64,000 bases of DNA, taken from the NCBI RefSeq assembly GCF_002895485.1, contig NZ_AZRK01000022.1:1-64000 (forward strand), read 5' to 3'. Origin of the DNA: Petrotoga sp. 9PWA.NaAc.5.4 (lineage in GTDB: Bacteria > Thermotogota > Thermotogae > Petrotogales > Petrotogaceae). The position numbers were made by a program, and so were the translations under genes. Of this stretch, positions 8,727-15,652 are shown in pieces. Position 1 is the stretch's first letter; each line of letters opens with the position of its first letter. Below the pieces are notes generated by a model. It saw nothing but the letters and a program-made list of their open reading frames with translations. It did not search any database and had not been told where the DNA came from.

Positions 8727-9764
8727 CTAATTAGCAAATTCTTTTTGTAAATATAAAAAATTTGTAAAATCAATCATTTCTTGAAGTTTATTTAATGCTT
8801 TTTTGCTATCTATAATTTCTTGAGCCAATTTTATACCTTCTTGAAATGTATTTACTTTGTTAACAACAATAAAAGCTGCTGCTGAGTTTAACAAAACCAC
8901 ATCTCTTTTTGGACCTTTCTCACCATTAAATATGCTTAAAATTATATTTTTGTTTTCTTCTGGACTTCCTCCTCTAATTTCCTCTAAACTGTATTTTCTT
9001 AGTCCAACATCTTCAGGAGATATTTCAAATTCTTCTATCTCTTCTCCCTTTAGAAACGCTACTTTGTTTTTACCGGCTAAAGAAAATTCGTCTATTCCTC
9101 CAGCTCCATGAACAACCAAAGCTCTTTTAACCCCTAAATTTTTGAGAACTTTTGCAATTGGATAGACGAGGTTAACGTCGTATACGCCCATTAATTGGTA
9201 CTTTACTTTTGCAGGGTTAGTTAAAGGTCCTAATAGATTAAAAATAGTTCTGATTCCTAACTCTCTTCTTACAGTAGAGGCATATTTTGTAGCTTTGTGA
9301 AAATTTGGTGCAAATAAAAAGGCGATATTTATTTCTTTTAGACATTCCTCAATTAACTCATTAGAGAGAGATATATTTATTCCTAATGATTCTAAAACAT
9401 CTGCGCTACCGCTTTTACTTGAAACTGATCTGTTACCATGTTTGGCAACAGGAACTCCGGAAGCTGCTAATACGAAACCAACAGCAGTAGAAATATTAAA
9501 AGTTCCTTTAGCGTCTCCTCCTGTTCCACATGTATCAATAAGATTATCATTTATCAAGTTAAAAGATAGAGCTTTTTCTCTCATAACTCTGGCACTTGCA
9601 GTTATTTCTTCGATGGTTTCTCCTTTCATGTTTAATCCAACTAAAAATCCTGCTAATTGACTGTTAGTTACTTTTCCTTCCATAATCATTCTCATAGCAT
9701 CTTCCATTTCTTCTAAACTCAAATTTTGCTTTTTTATAATTTTTTGTAGATAGTAATTAAACAT
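8727..9764 (-). CDS. trpD: Anthranilate phosphoribosyltransferase
   Basis: Transfers phosphoribose from PRPP to anthranilate. The 345-residue enzyme of the glycosyltransferase family 3 fold shows the PRPP loop DTCGTGGDAKGTFNIST, the anthranilate region HGNRSVSSKSGSADVLE, NLLGPLTNPA and VVHGAGGIDE. It is not fused to TrpG, unlike the TrpGD fusion known from Thermotoga maritima. Its ATG overlaps the trpG end by 8 bases. Confidence 0.96.
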   Translation of the reverse strand: MFNYYLQKIIKKQNLSLEEMEDAMRMIMEGKVTNSQLAGFLVGLNMKGETIEEITASARVMREKALSFNLINDNLIDTCGTGGDAKGTFNISTAVGFVLAASGVPVAKHGNRSVSSKSGSADVLESLGINISLSNELIEECLKEINIAFLFAPNFHKATKYASTVRRELGIRTIFNLLGPLTNPAKVKYQLMGVYDVNLVYPIAKVLKNLGVKRALVVHGAGGIDEFSLAGKNKVAFLKGEEIEEFEISPEDVGLRKYSLEEIRGGSPEENKNIILSIFNGEKGPKRDVVLLNSAAAFIVVNKVNTFQEGIKLAQEIIDSKKALNKLQEMIDFTNFLYLQKEFAN

Positions 9765-10341
9765 AGTTCACACTCCTTTTTATATTAAAAAAATTTTCAA
9801 ATAATTTCAAACCAACAGTAGTAAGTATTGACTCTGGATGAAATTGAAAACCATAAATAGGAAATAATTTATGTTTTATAGCCATAATTTCATCATTTTT
9901 TGTAAGAGCTAAAATCTTTAAGTCAAAGGGAAATTTTTCATGAGAAACTATCAAAGAATGATATCTTGTGGCTATAAATGGATTTTCGATATCTTTAAAA
10001 ATATCATCATCTTCATTAAAAAAGATTTCCGCTGTTTTGCCATGATATATTTCTTTAGCTCTAACTACCTTGCTGCCAAAAGTAGCAGCTATACATTGAT
10101 GCCCTAAACATATTCCTAATATGGGTATTTTTTCTTTAAAATACTCAATAGATTTCATCGAAATTCCTGCATCATATGGCGTTCCAGGTCCGGGAGATAT
10201 TACTATGTGAGAAGGATTCAGAGCTTCTATTTTTTTAAGCGTTAATTTATCGTTTCTAAAAACACAAACTTCATCAAATTGGCTTATATACTGATATATG
10301 TTGTAAGTAAATGAATCATAATTATCTATTAACAAGATCAT
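9757..10341 (-). CDS. trpG: Anthranilate synthase glutamine amidotransferase subunit
   Basis: A class I glutamine amidotransferase of 194 residues that supplies ammonia to TrpE. It opens with ILLIDNYDSFTYNIYQY. The nucleophile Cys is in ILGICLGHQCIA, the His-Glu pair is in YGFQFHPESILT, and the oxyanion segment is ISPGPGTP. It lies 34 bases after trpE with an AAAAGGGGGG ribosome binding site and overlaps trpD downstream. It could also serve PabB if one exists elsewhere, but the operon context favours TrpG. Confidence 0.94.
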   Translation of the reverse strand: MILLIDNYDSFTYNIYQYISQFDEVCVFRNDKLTLKKIEALNPSHIVISPGPGTPYDAGISMKSIEYFKEKIPILGICLGHQCIAATFGSKVVRAKEIYHGKTAEIFFNEDDDIFKDIENPFIATRYHSLIVSHEKFPFDLKILALTKNDEIMAIKHKLFPIYGFQFHPESILTTVGLKLFENFFNIKRSVNYV

Positions 10342-10375
10342 TGAGTTACCCCCCTTTTAGAAATTTTTATTTATA

Positions 10376-11899
10376 TCAAAAATTATTAAAAGCCTCTTCT
10401 GTAATTCCTATAGCTTTAAATAATGCTTTTGCTTTGTTAAGTGTTTCATAGTATTCTTTTTCAGGATCAGAATAAGAAACTATTCCTGCGCCAGCTTGAA
10501 TGATCGCCTTATTTTTTTTACATACGATAGTTCTTATAGCAATACTTGTATCCAAATTTCCATTGTGATCAACATAACCAATAGCTCCAGCATATATCTC
10601 TCTTGGCTCGTCTTCCAATTCATTGATTATTTCTATCGCACGTATTTTTGGAGCTCCTGAGACAGTACCGGCTGGAAAAACTCTTTTTAATACATCCAAT
10701 GAACTAATGGTTTCTTTTTTTATTCCTTCTACTTGGGAATAAATATGCATAACATGTGAGTACTTTTCTATGCCAAACAACTTAGTTACTTTGACACTTT
10801 TTTCTATGCATACCCTTCCTAAATCATTCCTTGCCAAATCAACTAACATAATATGTTCAGCCTTTTCTTTTTCATCATTCAAGAGTTCTTTTTCTACTTG
10901 AAGATCTTTTTCCAAATTTTTATTTCGTGCTTTAGTTCCGGCAAGAGGTCTTGTAATAACTTTGTTTTGTTCAACTTTTACAAGCATTTCAGGAGAGGTT
11001 CCAAAGATTTGAACTTCAGGAGTATTTATATAAAACATGTAGGGTGATGGGTTCATTATTCTTAATGCTTTATATATTTCAAAAGAATTTGAAGTTAATT
11101 CGATAGAAAATTTTTGAGATAAAACTATTTGAAAAGCATCCCCAGAGTTAATATAATCTTTTGCTTTGCATACTTTATCTAAGAATTCATTTTTTTTAGT
11201 ATGAAAAATAAGGTTTTCAACTGAGGTATAATTTGAAGAATTGATAAATATAAAATTCGAATCTTTTTCTTTTTCAAAAGAATCAAGTAATAATTTAATA
11301 TTCTTTTCCATTTGAGTTATTTCAAAATTTGCTTCTAACAATTCCTTTTGAAAATTTTTGTCTTTAGTTAAATAAACACAATTAACAACATGAATTAATC
11401 TTTCACTATGATCAATAATTAAAGAAACTTTTGGAAGAATCATGGTTGTTAGAGGTAGATCACCATATTTTATTTTTTTACCTTTATTTTTATGGTAGAT
11501 ATCTTCCCAAAAGTCAATCATTTCATATCCAAAATACCCAACAAAACTACAATAAAAGTCAGGGATGTTCGGTAAAATAGGTCCCTTTATATAATTCAAT
11601 TCTTTTTTTAAGTATTCTATTGGTTCCTGATCTATAAGATATTGATTACTGGAAGTATGAGCTTGGATTATAAGGGAAAAATGATCATATTTGTCTTTTT
11701 CAAATTTAATAATTTTTTCTGGAATAATCCCAATAAAAGAAAATATTTTTTCTTTAAACCTTATATTTTCAAGAATAAAAGAATATTCAAACATTTGCGC
11801 TAGGCCTTCATAAAGAAGAGCAGGATCTATGGCTTTGTATTTAATAGTTTTAATAATAGGTAAAACATTGTATTTGTTATAATTTGTAATAGTTTTCAT
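10376..11899 (-). CDS. trpE: Anthranilate synthase component I
   Basis: Makes anthranilate from chorismate with ammonia from TrpG. The 507-residue protein has the N-terminal regulatory lobe and the C-terminal chorismate-binding domain, with DAFQIVLSQKFSI, GTSPEMLV, RPLAGTKARNK, DLARNDLGRV, FPAGTVSGAPKIRA and QAGAGIVSYSDPEKEY. The segment FILENIRF near residue 40 is a candidate for the Trp feedback-site motif (LLES in enterobacteria). It is the first structural gene of the operon, downstream of a Trp attenuator and one leader-element copy. Confidence 0.96.
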   Translation of the reverse strand: MKTITNYNKYNVLPIIKTIKYKAIDPALLYEGLAQMFEYSFILENIRFKEKIFSFIGIIPEKIIKFEKDKYDHFSLIIQAHTSSNQYLIDQEPIEYLKKELNYIKGPILPNIPDFYCSFVGYFGYEMIDFWEDIYHKNKGKKIKYGDLPLTTMILPKVSLIIDHSERLIHVVNCVYLTKDKNFQKELLEANFEITQMEKNIKLLLDSFEKEKDSNFIFINSSNYTSVENLIFHTKKNEFLDKVCKAKDYINSGDAFQIVLSQKFSIELTSNSFEIYKALRIMNPSPYMFYINTPEVQIFGTSPEMLVKVEQNKVITRPLAGTKARNKNLEKDLQVEKELLNDEKEKAEHIMLVDLARNDLGRVCIEKSVKVTKLFGIEKYSHVMHIYSQVEGIKKETISSLDVLKRVFPAGTVSGAPKIRAIEIINELEDEPREIYAGAIGYVDHNGNLDTSIAIRTIVCKKNKAIIQAGAGIVSYSDPEKEYYETLNKAKALFKAIGITEEAFNNF

Positions 11900-11924
11900 G
11901 TTTTCCTCCCGTTTATAAAGTTTT

Positions 11925-12165
11925 ATACCTACTTTAGAAATTCCAAAACCTAAGTTTTACCAATCTTTTAGTTTTAAATTTTTTTCAAAAATACCTCCAT
12001 AGCTCTAATCTTCGCTAATTCTTAATTCTTTTAACTTTTTCGGTACTTGTACCGAAGGAGGGGAGGGGGGCTCCGCCCTGAACCCACTTTAAATTCAAAT
12101 GCTTATTTTCTGAAAAATTATCTTTTCTAAAGTCTCTAATAAAGTTTTACTCAATTTAGAAATTC
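11925..12165 (-). repeat. Interspersed leader element between the trp attenuator and trpE
   Basis: One copy points toward trpE, with the right end at TACTTTAGAAATTCC near 11930, the palindrome CGGTACTTGTACCG near 12040, GGGCTCCGCCCTG near 12068 and the left end at TTTTCTAAAGTC near 12130. A second right-end fragment (CTCAATTTAGAAATTC) lies near 12153. It sits after the attenuator, so it is part of the read-through mRNA. Confidence 0.85.
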
Positions 12166-12195
12166 TAAAACCTTCATTTTAAGCGAACATTCAAA

Positions 12196-12270
12196 ATGCC
12201 CTTTTTATAAATAAAAAGAGGTTCTTCGCCCTTTTTAAGGAGGAAGAACCTCTACAAATAAAAAGGGCAT
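12196..12270 (-). ncRNA. Extra RNA pairing around the second trp leader hairpin
   Basis: The 13 bases ATGCCCTTTTTAT at 12196-12208 are fully complementary to 12258-12270, the terminator arm plus its U-tract. They enclose the second hairpin. Pairing would compete with the attenuator hairpin. It may be regulatory or an insertion relic. Confidence 0.45.
12211..12253 (-). terminator. Second terminator-like hairpin in the trp leader
   Basis: On the minus strand AGAGGTTCTTC pairs with GAAGAACCTCT (11 bp, 15-base loop) and is followed by TTTTTAT. It lies directly after the attenuator terminator, so two terminators stand in tandem before trpE. Confidence 0.75.
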
Positions 12271-12345
12271 CCTTTAGAGGGATGCCCTTTTATTAATAAA
12301 AAGCAAACAACGCAGTGGCATCCCTATTAAAGATGCCACCACCAA
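12258..12345 (-). promoter_or_regulatory. trp operon transcription attenuator
   Basis: Four pairing regions are visible on the minus strand. Region 1 (12332-12339), which covers the Trp codons, pairs with region 2 (12315-12322). Region 2 (AGGGATGCC at 12317-12325) can instead pair with region 3 (GGCATCCCT within 12278-12287) as the antiterminator. Regions 3 and 4 (GGGCATCC 12280-12287 with GGATGCCC 12265-12272) form a terminator followed by TTTTTATTT. This is the enterobacterial-type logic: a ribosome stalled at Trp codons frees region 2 and prevents termination. Confidence 0.92.
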
Positions 12346-12413
12346 TTTCTTGTATTAACAATATTTTTATTTTTTTCTACAAAATCAATCTTAGTTATCT
12401 TTTCTTTTTTCAT
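12327..12413 (-). CDS. trpL: trp operon leader peptide (three consecutive Trp codons)
   Basis: A 28-codon reading frame starts ATGAAAAAAGAAAAG after an AGGTTT ribosome binding site and ends RNWWWHL-stop at 12327. The three adjacent TGG codons overlap the first arm of the attenuator. It lies about 20 bases after the start site expected from the consensus promoter. The peptide itself should have no function; its translation rate senses charged tRNA-Trp. The position, codons and RNA foldings agree, so the call is strong although the frame is short. Confidence 0.93.
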   Translation of the reverse strand: MKKEKITKIDFVEKNKNIVNTRNWWWHL

Positions 12414-12440
12414 TTCTAAACCTCAGATTAAATTTTTAAT

Positions 12441-12469
12441 ATTATATCACCTTTTTCAAAATTTGTCAA
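12441..12469 (-). promoter_or_regulatory. trp operon promoter
   Basis: A perfect consensus TTGACA (12464-12469) and TATAAT (12441-12446) with a 17-base spacer, read on the minus strand. It lies about 30 bases before the leader peptide start. No TrpR-like operator is evident. Confidence 0.92.
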
Positions 12470-12484
12470 ACAACTAATAACTTT

Positions 12485-12910
12485 TTAAAACTTATATGCG
12501 AAACCTAAACCACCACCGATGTTGAATTTAAAATCTGGTATAATGCCAATTCCTGGAGCCACTTCTAAAAAGACAACAATAGGTACCTGCGGGAAATCGT
12601 AATTAAATGAAAATGGGAATCTCAATCCTACATTAAAACTTTCTTCTCTTACTCTTGCAACGGCTCCTAAACCATAATGAAAATCAATTCCTTGCAACAA
12701 ATTAGGATAAATCCAGTTGTAATCTCCATACAAATCGAAAGAATTGTGAGAAAAAGACCATGCTGCGGTAAATCCAATGTGATTGTTTCCCATATAATTT
12801 CTTACATAAAGGCCTGTTGGTTCTCCCACTTTAATACCTACAGCAAGTGGAGCTGAAAATATCGAAACAACTAAAACAAGTATTCCTACCATGATCGCTA
12901 TCTTTTTCAT
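12485..12910 (-). CDS. Small secreted beta-rich protein, possibly outer-membrane barrel
   Basis: No named family is recognised. The 141-residue product starts with a signal peptide (MKKIAIMVGILVLVVSIFSA). The rest is short alternating hydrophobic and polar strands rich in Gly, Tyr and Phe, and it ends in GGLGFAYKF with a C-terminal Phe, as many outer-membrane barrels do. It may belong to the Thermotogota toga or outer envelope. A consensus promoter and an AAAAGGGGG ribosome binding site precede it. Confidence 0.7.
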   Translation of the reverse strand: MKKIAIMVGILVLVVSIFSAPLAVGIKVGEPTGLYVRNYMGNNHIGFTAAWSFSHNSFDLYGDYNWIYPNLLQGIDFHYGLGAVARVREESFNVGLRFPFSFNYDFPQVPIVVFLEVAPGIGIIPDFKFNIGGGLGFAYKF

Positions 12911-12982
12911 GTTAAAACCCCCTTTTCAGTTTTGTATACTTCTAATAAGTAAAATAAATTTAGAAAATTATATGTCAAAAAA

Positions 12983-13011
12983 ATTATAGCAAATTATGTA
13001 TCTTCTGTCAA
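12983..13011 (-). promoter_or_regulatory. Promoter of the small secreted protein gene
   Basis: TTGACA (13006-13011) and TATAAT (12983-12988) with a 17-base spacer and an extended -10 TGC, read on the minus strand. This is a near-ideal promoter, which suggests high expression. The 337-base gap up to tRNA-Thr otherwise holds only the tRNA promoter. Confidence 0.88.
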
Positions 13012-13189
13012 ATTTTATAAAAGTTAAAAATAATTTAAATTTCTTTAAAAGGTGTATAGTTAAATATATTATATGATTTTTACATTAAAAATTAATGAAA
13101 TAGCTTTGTTTTTCATAAGTATTTTTAAAAGCAGATTAATGGATTTAAACATAAGTAATAATATAAAGAACATTGTAATGAATAAAATC

Positions 13190-13218
13190 TTGACGGTAAT
13201 GATTAAATATAGTATAAT
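13190..13218 (+). promoter_or_regulatory. Promoter of the tRNA-Thr/tRNA-Gly unit
   Basis: TTGACG and TATAAT with a 17-base spacer, ending 29 bases before tRNA-Thr. Confidence 0.85.
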
Positions 13219-13247
13219 TTATATGATTATGTTGAATATAGTTAATT

Positions 13248-13324
13248 GCAGGTGTAGCTTCAGTCGGTAGAGCGCCGCCTTGGTAAGGCGGAGGTCATGG
13301 GTTCGAGCCCCATCACCTGCTCCA
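13248..13324 (+). tRNA. tRNA-Thr (anticodon GGT)
   Basis: The cloverleaf is complete. The acceptor GCAGGTG pairs with CACCTGC, the anticodon stem CCGCC/GGCGG holds loop TTGGTAA, and the T arm is ATGGG-TTCGAGC-CCCAT. CCA is encoded (13322-13324). It is transcribed with tRNA-Gly 19 bases downstream. Confidence 0.95.
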
Positions 13325-13343
13325 TTATGTATTAGTTGAAAAT

Positions 13344-13418
13344 GCGGATATAGCTCAGCGGTAGAGCACTTGCTTGCCAAGCAAGGGGTCGCGGGTTCGA
13401 ATCCCGTTATCCGCTCCA
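13344..13418 (+). tRNA. tRNA-Gly (anticodon GCC)
   Basis: The acceptor GCGGATA pairs with TATCCGC, the anticodon stem CTTGC/GCAAG holds loop TTGCCAA, and the T arm is GCGGG-TTCGAAT-CCCGT. CCA is encoded (13416-13418). A terminator follows directly. Confidence 0.95.
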
Positions 13419-13420
13419 TA

Positions 13421-13445
13421 GCCCGGGGTAGACCCGGGTTTTTAT
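13421..13445 (+). terminator. Terminator of the tRNA unit
   Basis: GCCCGGG and CCCGGG flank a short loop and are followed by TTTTTATT, immediately after the CCA end of tRNA-Gly. Confidence 0.9.
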
Positions 13446-13489
13446 TCTTTTTTCTTGTCACAAGTCAAAAGGAGCCACGAAACTCAATA

Positions 13490-13905
13490 AGTAAATTATT
13501 TATTAGAAACTTTAGAAATGGGAGTTTTCCAAAAATGAGAATTTGAATTTATAACGGGTCCAGGGTGAAGCCCTCTCTTCTTCGGTACAAGTACCCAAAA
13601 AGTTAAAAAAATTCAGAATTAGTGAGGATTAGAAGCGGGAAGGTATTTTGTAAAAAATCAATTCTAAAACATATATATAATAAGGATTTTGGGATTTCTA
13701 AAGTAAGTATTAGAAATAAATTAGGTACTTTAGAAATGATAATTTTCAGAAAATAAGCTTTTGAATTTATAACGGATCCAGGGCGGAGCCCCCTCTCCTT
13801 CGGTACAAGTATCGAAGAAGTTAAAGAAATAGAGAATTGGTCAAAATTAGAATTCAAAACATTTAATAGGAGTTTCATATTTTCTAAAGATATTATATTA
13901 TTTAT
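13490..13905 (+). repeat. Interspersed leader element, two copies before the nucleoside kinase
   Basis: Copies begin near 13500 (ACTTTAGAAATGGGAG) and 13726 (ACTTTAGAAATGATAA), a period of about 225. The first hairpin is AGGGT-GAA-GCCCT, where a G-U pair keeps the stem; the second is AGGGC-GGA-GCCCC. Both point toward the downstream plus-strand kinase. No promoter was recognised between the tRNA terminator and the copies. Confidence 0.88.
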
Positions 13906-13934
13906 AGAAATTTATAGAAAGGAGATTTTGATAA

Positions 13935-15596
13935 ATGAAATATCAGTTAAAAGATGTTGAAACGGGAGAAATTTATGAAGCCGATGAAAATACAAAGTAT
14001 ATAGAATTAGCAAAAGAATATGAAAAGAGAACAGGTAAGATAGTTTTATATGTAAAAGTAAATAATGATATAAAAGAACTTTTTGCCAAAGTTTCAAAAA
14101 ACGGAAATATTCAGTTTTGTGATATTCAAACGCCTGATGGGGTTAGAATATATAGAAGAGGTTTGTTTTTTATATTTTATATAGCTTTGAAAGAAATTAA
14201 TCCTAAAGACAAATTATACGTTAATAATACTTTAAGTGATGCAATGTACTGTGAATTAAAATTAGGGGAACCTTCTGAGGAGTATTTGAGTTGTTTGGAA
14301 AATAAAATGCGGGATATTGTGGAACAAAATATTGTTTTTGAAAAGAAAACCATTGATAAATTTGATGCGATAGAAATGTTTAAAAGAATTGGAGAAGAAG
14401 ATAAGGCTTTACTCTTTAAATATAGAAAAAAAAGCACAGTTAATATATACTTTGCAGGGAAATATTTTAATTATTTTTATGGATATTTACCATACTCAAC
14501 AGGTTATTTAGAAAAATTCAAATTAAAAAAAGTTGAAAAAGGTTTTGTCATTCTTCATCCTACAGAAAAATCTCCCAATGAAGTTCCCGAATATATACAT
14601 TCTCCAAAGTTGTTTGCTACATTCGAAGAATATAAAAACTGGCTTGATATAATGGACATAGAAACAGTTGGTGAACTTAATTTACTTATTTCTAAGGGTC
14701 CTGAAAGTGTGAGAGAAATTATAAGAGTTTCAGAAGCTTTACATGAAAAAAAGTACGCTCAAATTGCTGATGAAATAGTAAAAAGGGAAAAGATAAGATT
14801 AATAACTATAGCGGGACCTTCATCTTCAGGTAAAACAACGAGTGCTAAAAGAGTAGCTCTTCAATTAAAGGTTCATGGATTAAAACCACTTTCTATCTCT
14901 TTAGACGATTTTTTCCTTGAAAGAGAAAAAACCCCTCGTGATGAGGATGGCAATTATGATTTTGAATCAATAAATGCGTTAGATTTAGACTTGTTTAATA
15001 GAATTATGAAAGATTTAATAGAGGGAAAGGAAGTAATATTACCCAAGTTTGATTTTAGAACAGGCACAAGATCATGGCAAGATAAACCACTAAGGATTGA
15101 CCAAAATCATCCAGTTATTATTGAAGGAATTCATGGATTAAATGAAGCTCTTACTTCGGCTATTCCTAAGGATAAAAAATTTAAAATTTATGTGAGCTCA
15201 TTAACTCAAATGAACTTAGATAGTATGGATAGAATTCCAACGACTGATACAAGGCTTATTAGAAGAATAGTTAGAGATTATCGTTTTAGAGGATATTCTG
15301 CAGAAAGTACTTTAAAAATGTGGCCTTCTGTTGTAAAAGGTGAACATAGAAATATATTTCCTTATCAAGAAGAAGCTGATGTTATGTTCAATTCACATTT
15401 GGTATATGAATTAGCAGTTTTAAAAAATTTTGCGGAACCGCTATTATTATCAATTGATAACTCTATTCCTGAATATACTGAAGCTAAAAGGTTATTGAGA
15501 TTTTTAGATTATTTTCTACCTATTACGGAATTAGACGAAATCCCAAGAACTTCAATAATAAGAGAATTTATTGGTAATAGTTCTTTCAAATATTAG
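13935..15596 (+). CDS. Nucleoside (uridine-type) kinase with TGS/SAD-like N-terminal region
   Basis: The 553-residue protein has two parts. Residues 1 to about 250 resemble the TGS and second additional domain of threonyl-tRNA synthetase (LKDVETGEIYEADENTKYIELA, IHSPKLFATFEEYKNWLDIM). From about 285 it is a phosphoribulokinase/uridine kinase domain with P-loop ITIAGPSSSGKTT, the DDFF motif in SISLDDFFLEREKTP, and LPKFDFRTG. This arrangement is known as a nucleoside kinase in Thermotogota and Firmicutes. It probably phosphorylates uridine or cytidine for pyrimidine salvage. GAAAGGAG precedes the ATG. Confidence 0.88.
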   Translation: MKYQLKDVETGEIYEADENTKYIELAKEYEKRTGKIVLYVKVNNDIKELFAKVSKNGNIQFCDIQTPDGVRIYRRGLFFIFYIALKEINPKDKLYVNNTLSDAMYCELKLGEPSEEYLSCLENKMRDIVEQNIVFEKKTIDKFDAIEMFKRIGEEDKALLFKYRKKSTVNIYFAGKYFNYFYGYLPYSTGYLEKFKLKKVEKGFVILHPTEKSPNEVPEYIHSPKLFATFEEYKNWLDIMDIETVGELNLLISKGPESVREIIRVSEALHEKKYAQIADEIVKREKIRLITIAGPSSSGKTTSAKRVALQLKVHGLKPLSISLDDFFLEREKTPRDEDGNYDFESINALDLDLFNRIMKDLIEGKEVILPKFDFRTGTRSWQDKPLRIDQNHPVIIEGIHGLNEALTSAIPKDKKFKIYVSSLTQMNLDSMDRIPTTDTRLIRRIVRDYRFRGYSAESTLKMWPSVVKGEHRNIFPYQEEADVMFNSHLVYELAVLKNFAEPLLLSIDNSIPEYTEAKRLLRFLDYFLPITELDEIPRTSIIREFIGNSSFKY

Positions 15597-15600
15597 CATT

Positions 15601-15636
15601 AAAAAATATCGGTTCAATAAGAACCGATATTTTTTA
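15601..15636. terminator. Bidirectional terminator between nucleoside kinase and malG
   Basis: AAAAAATATCGGTTC-AATAA-GAACCGATATTTTTT is a long symmetric stem with an A-run before and a T-run after. It serves the convergent genes on both sides. Confidence 0.92.
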
Positions 15637-15652
15637 AATTACTTTAATTTCT

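Noticed and set aside
11925-12165. T-box or TRAP site for trp regulation
   Set aside because: No T-box core motif or GAG/UAG repeats were seen; the leader peptide and attenuator explain the region.
13219-13461. Minus-strand reading frame of 80 codons over the tRNA-Thr/tRNA-Gly genes
   Set aside because: It is the antisense of two tRNA genes; its GARTHDLRLTKAALY-type sequence is a familiar spurious translation of tRNA regions.
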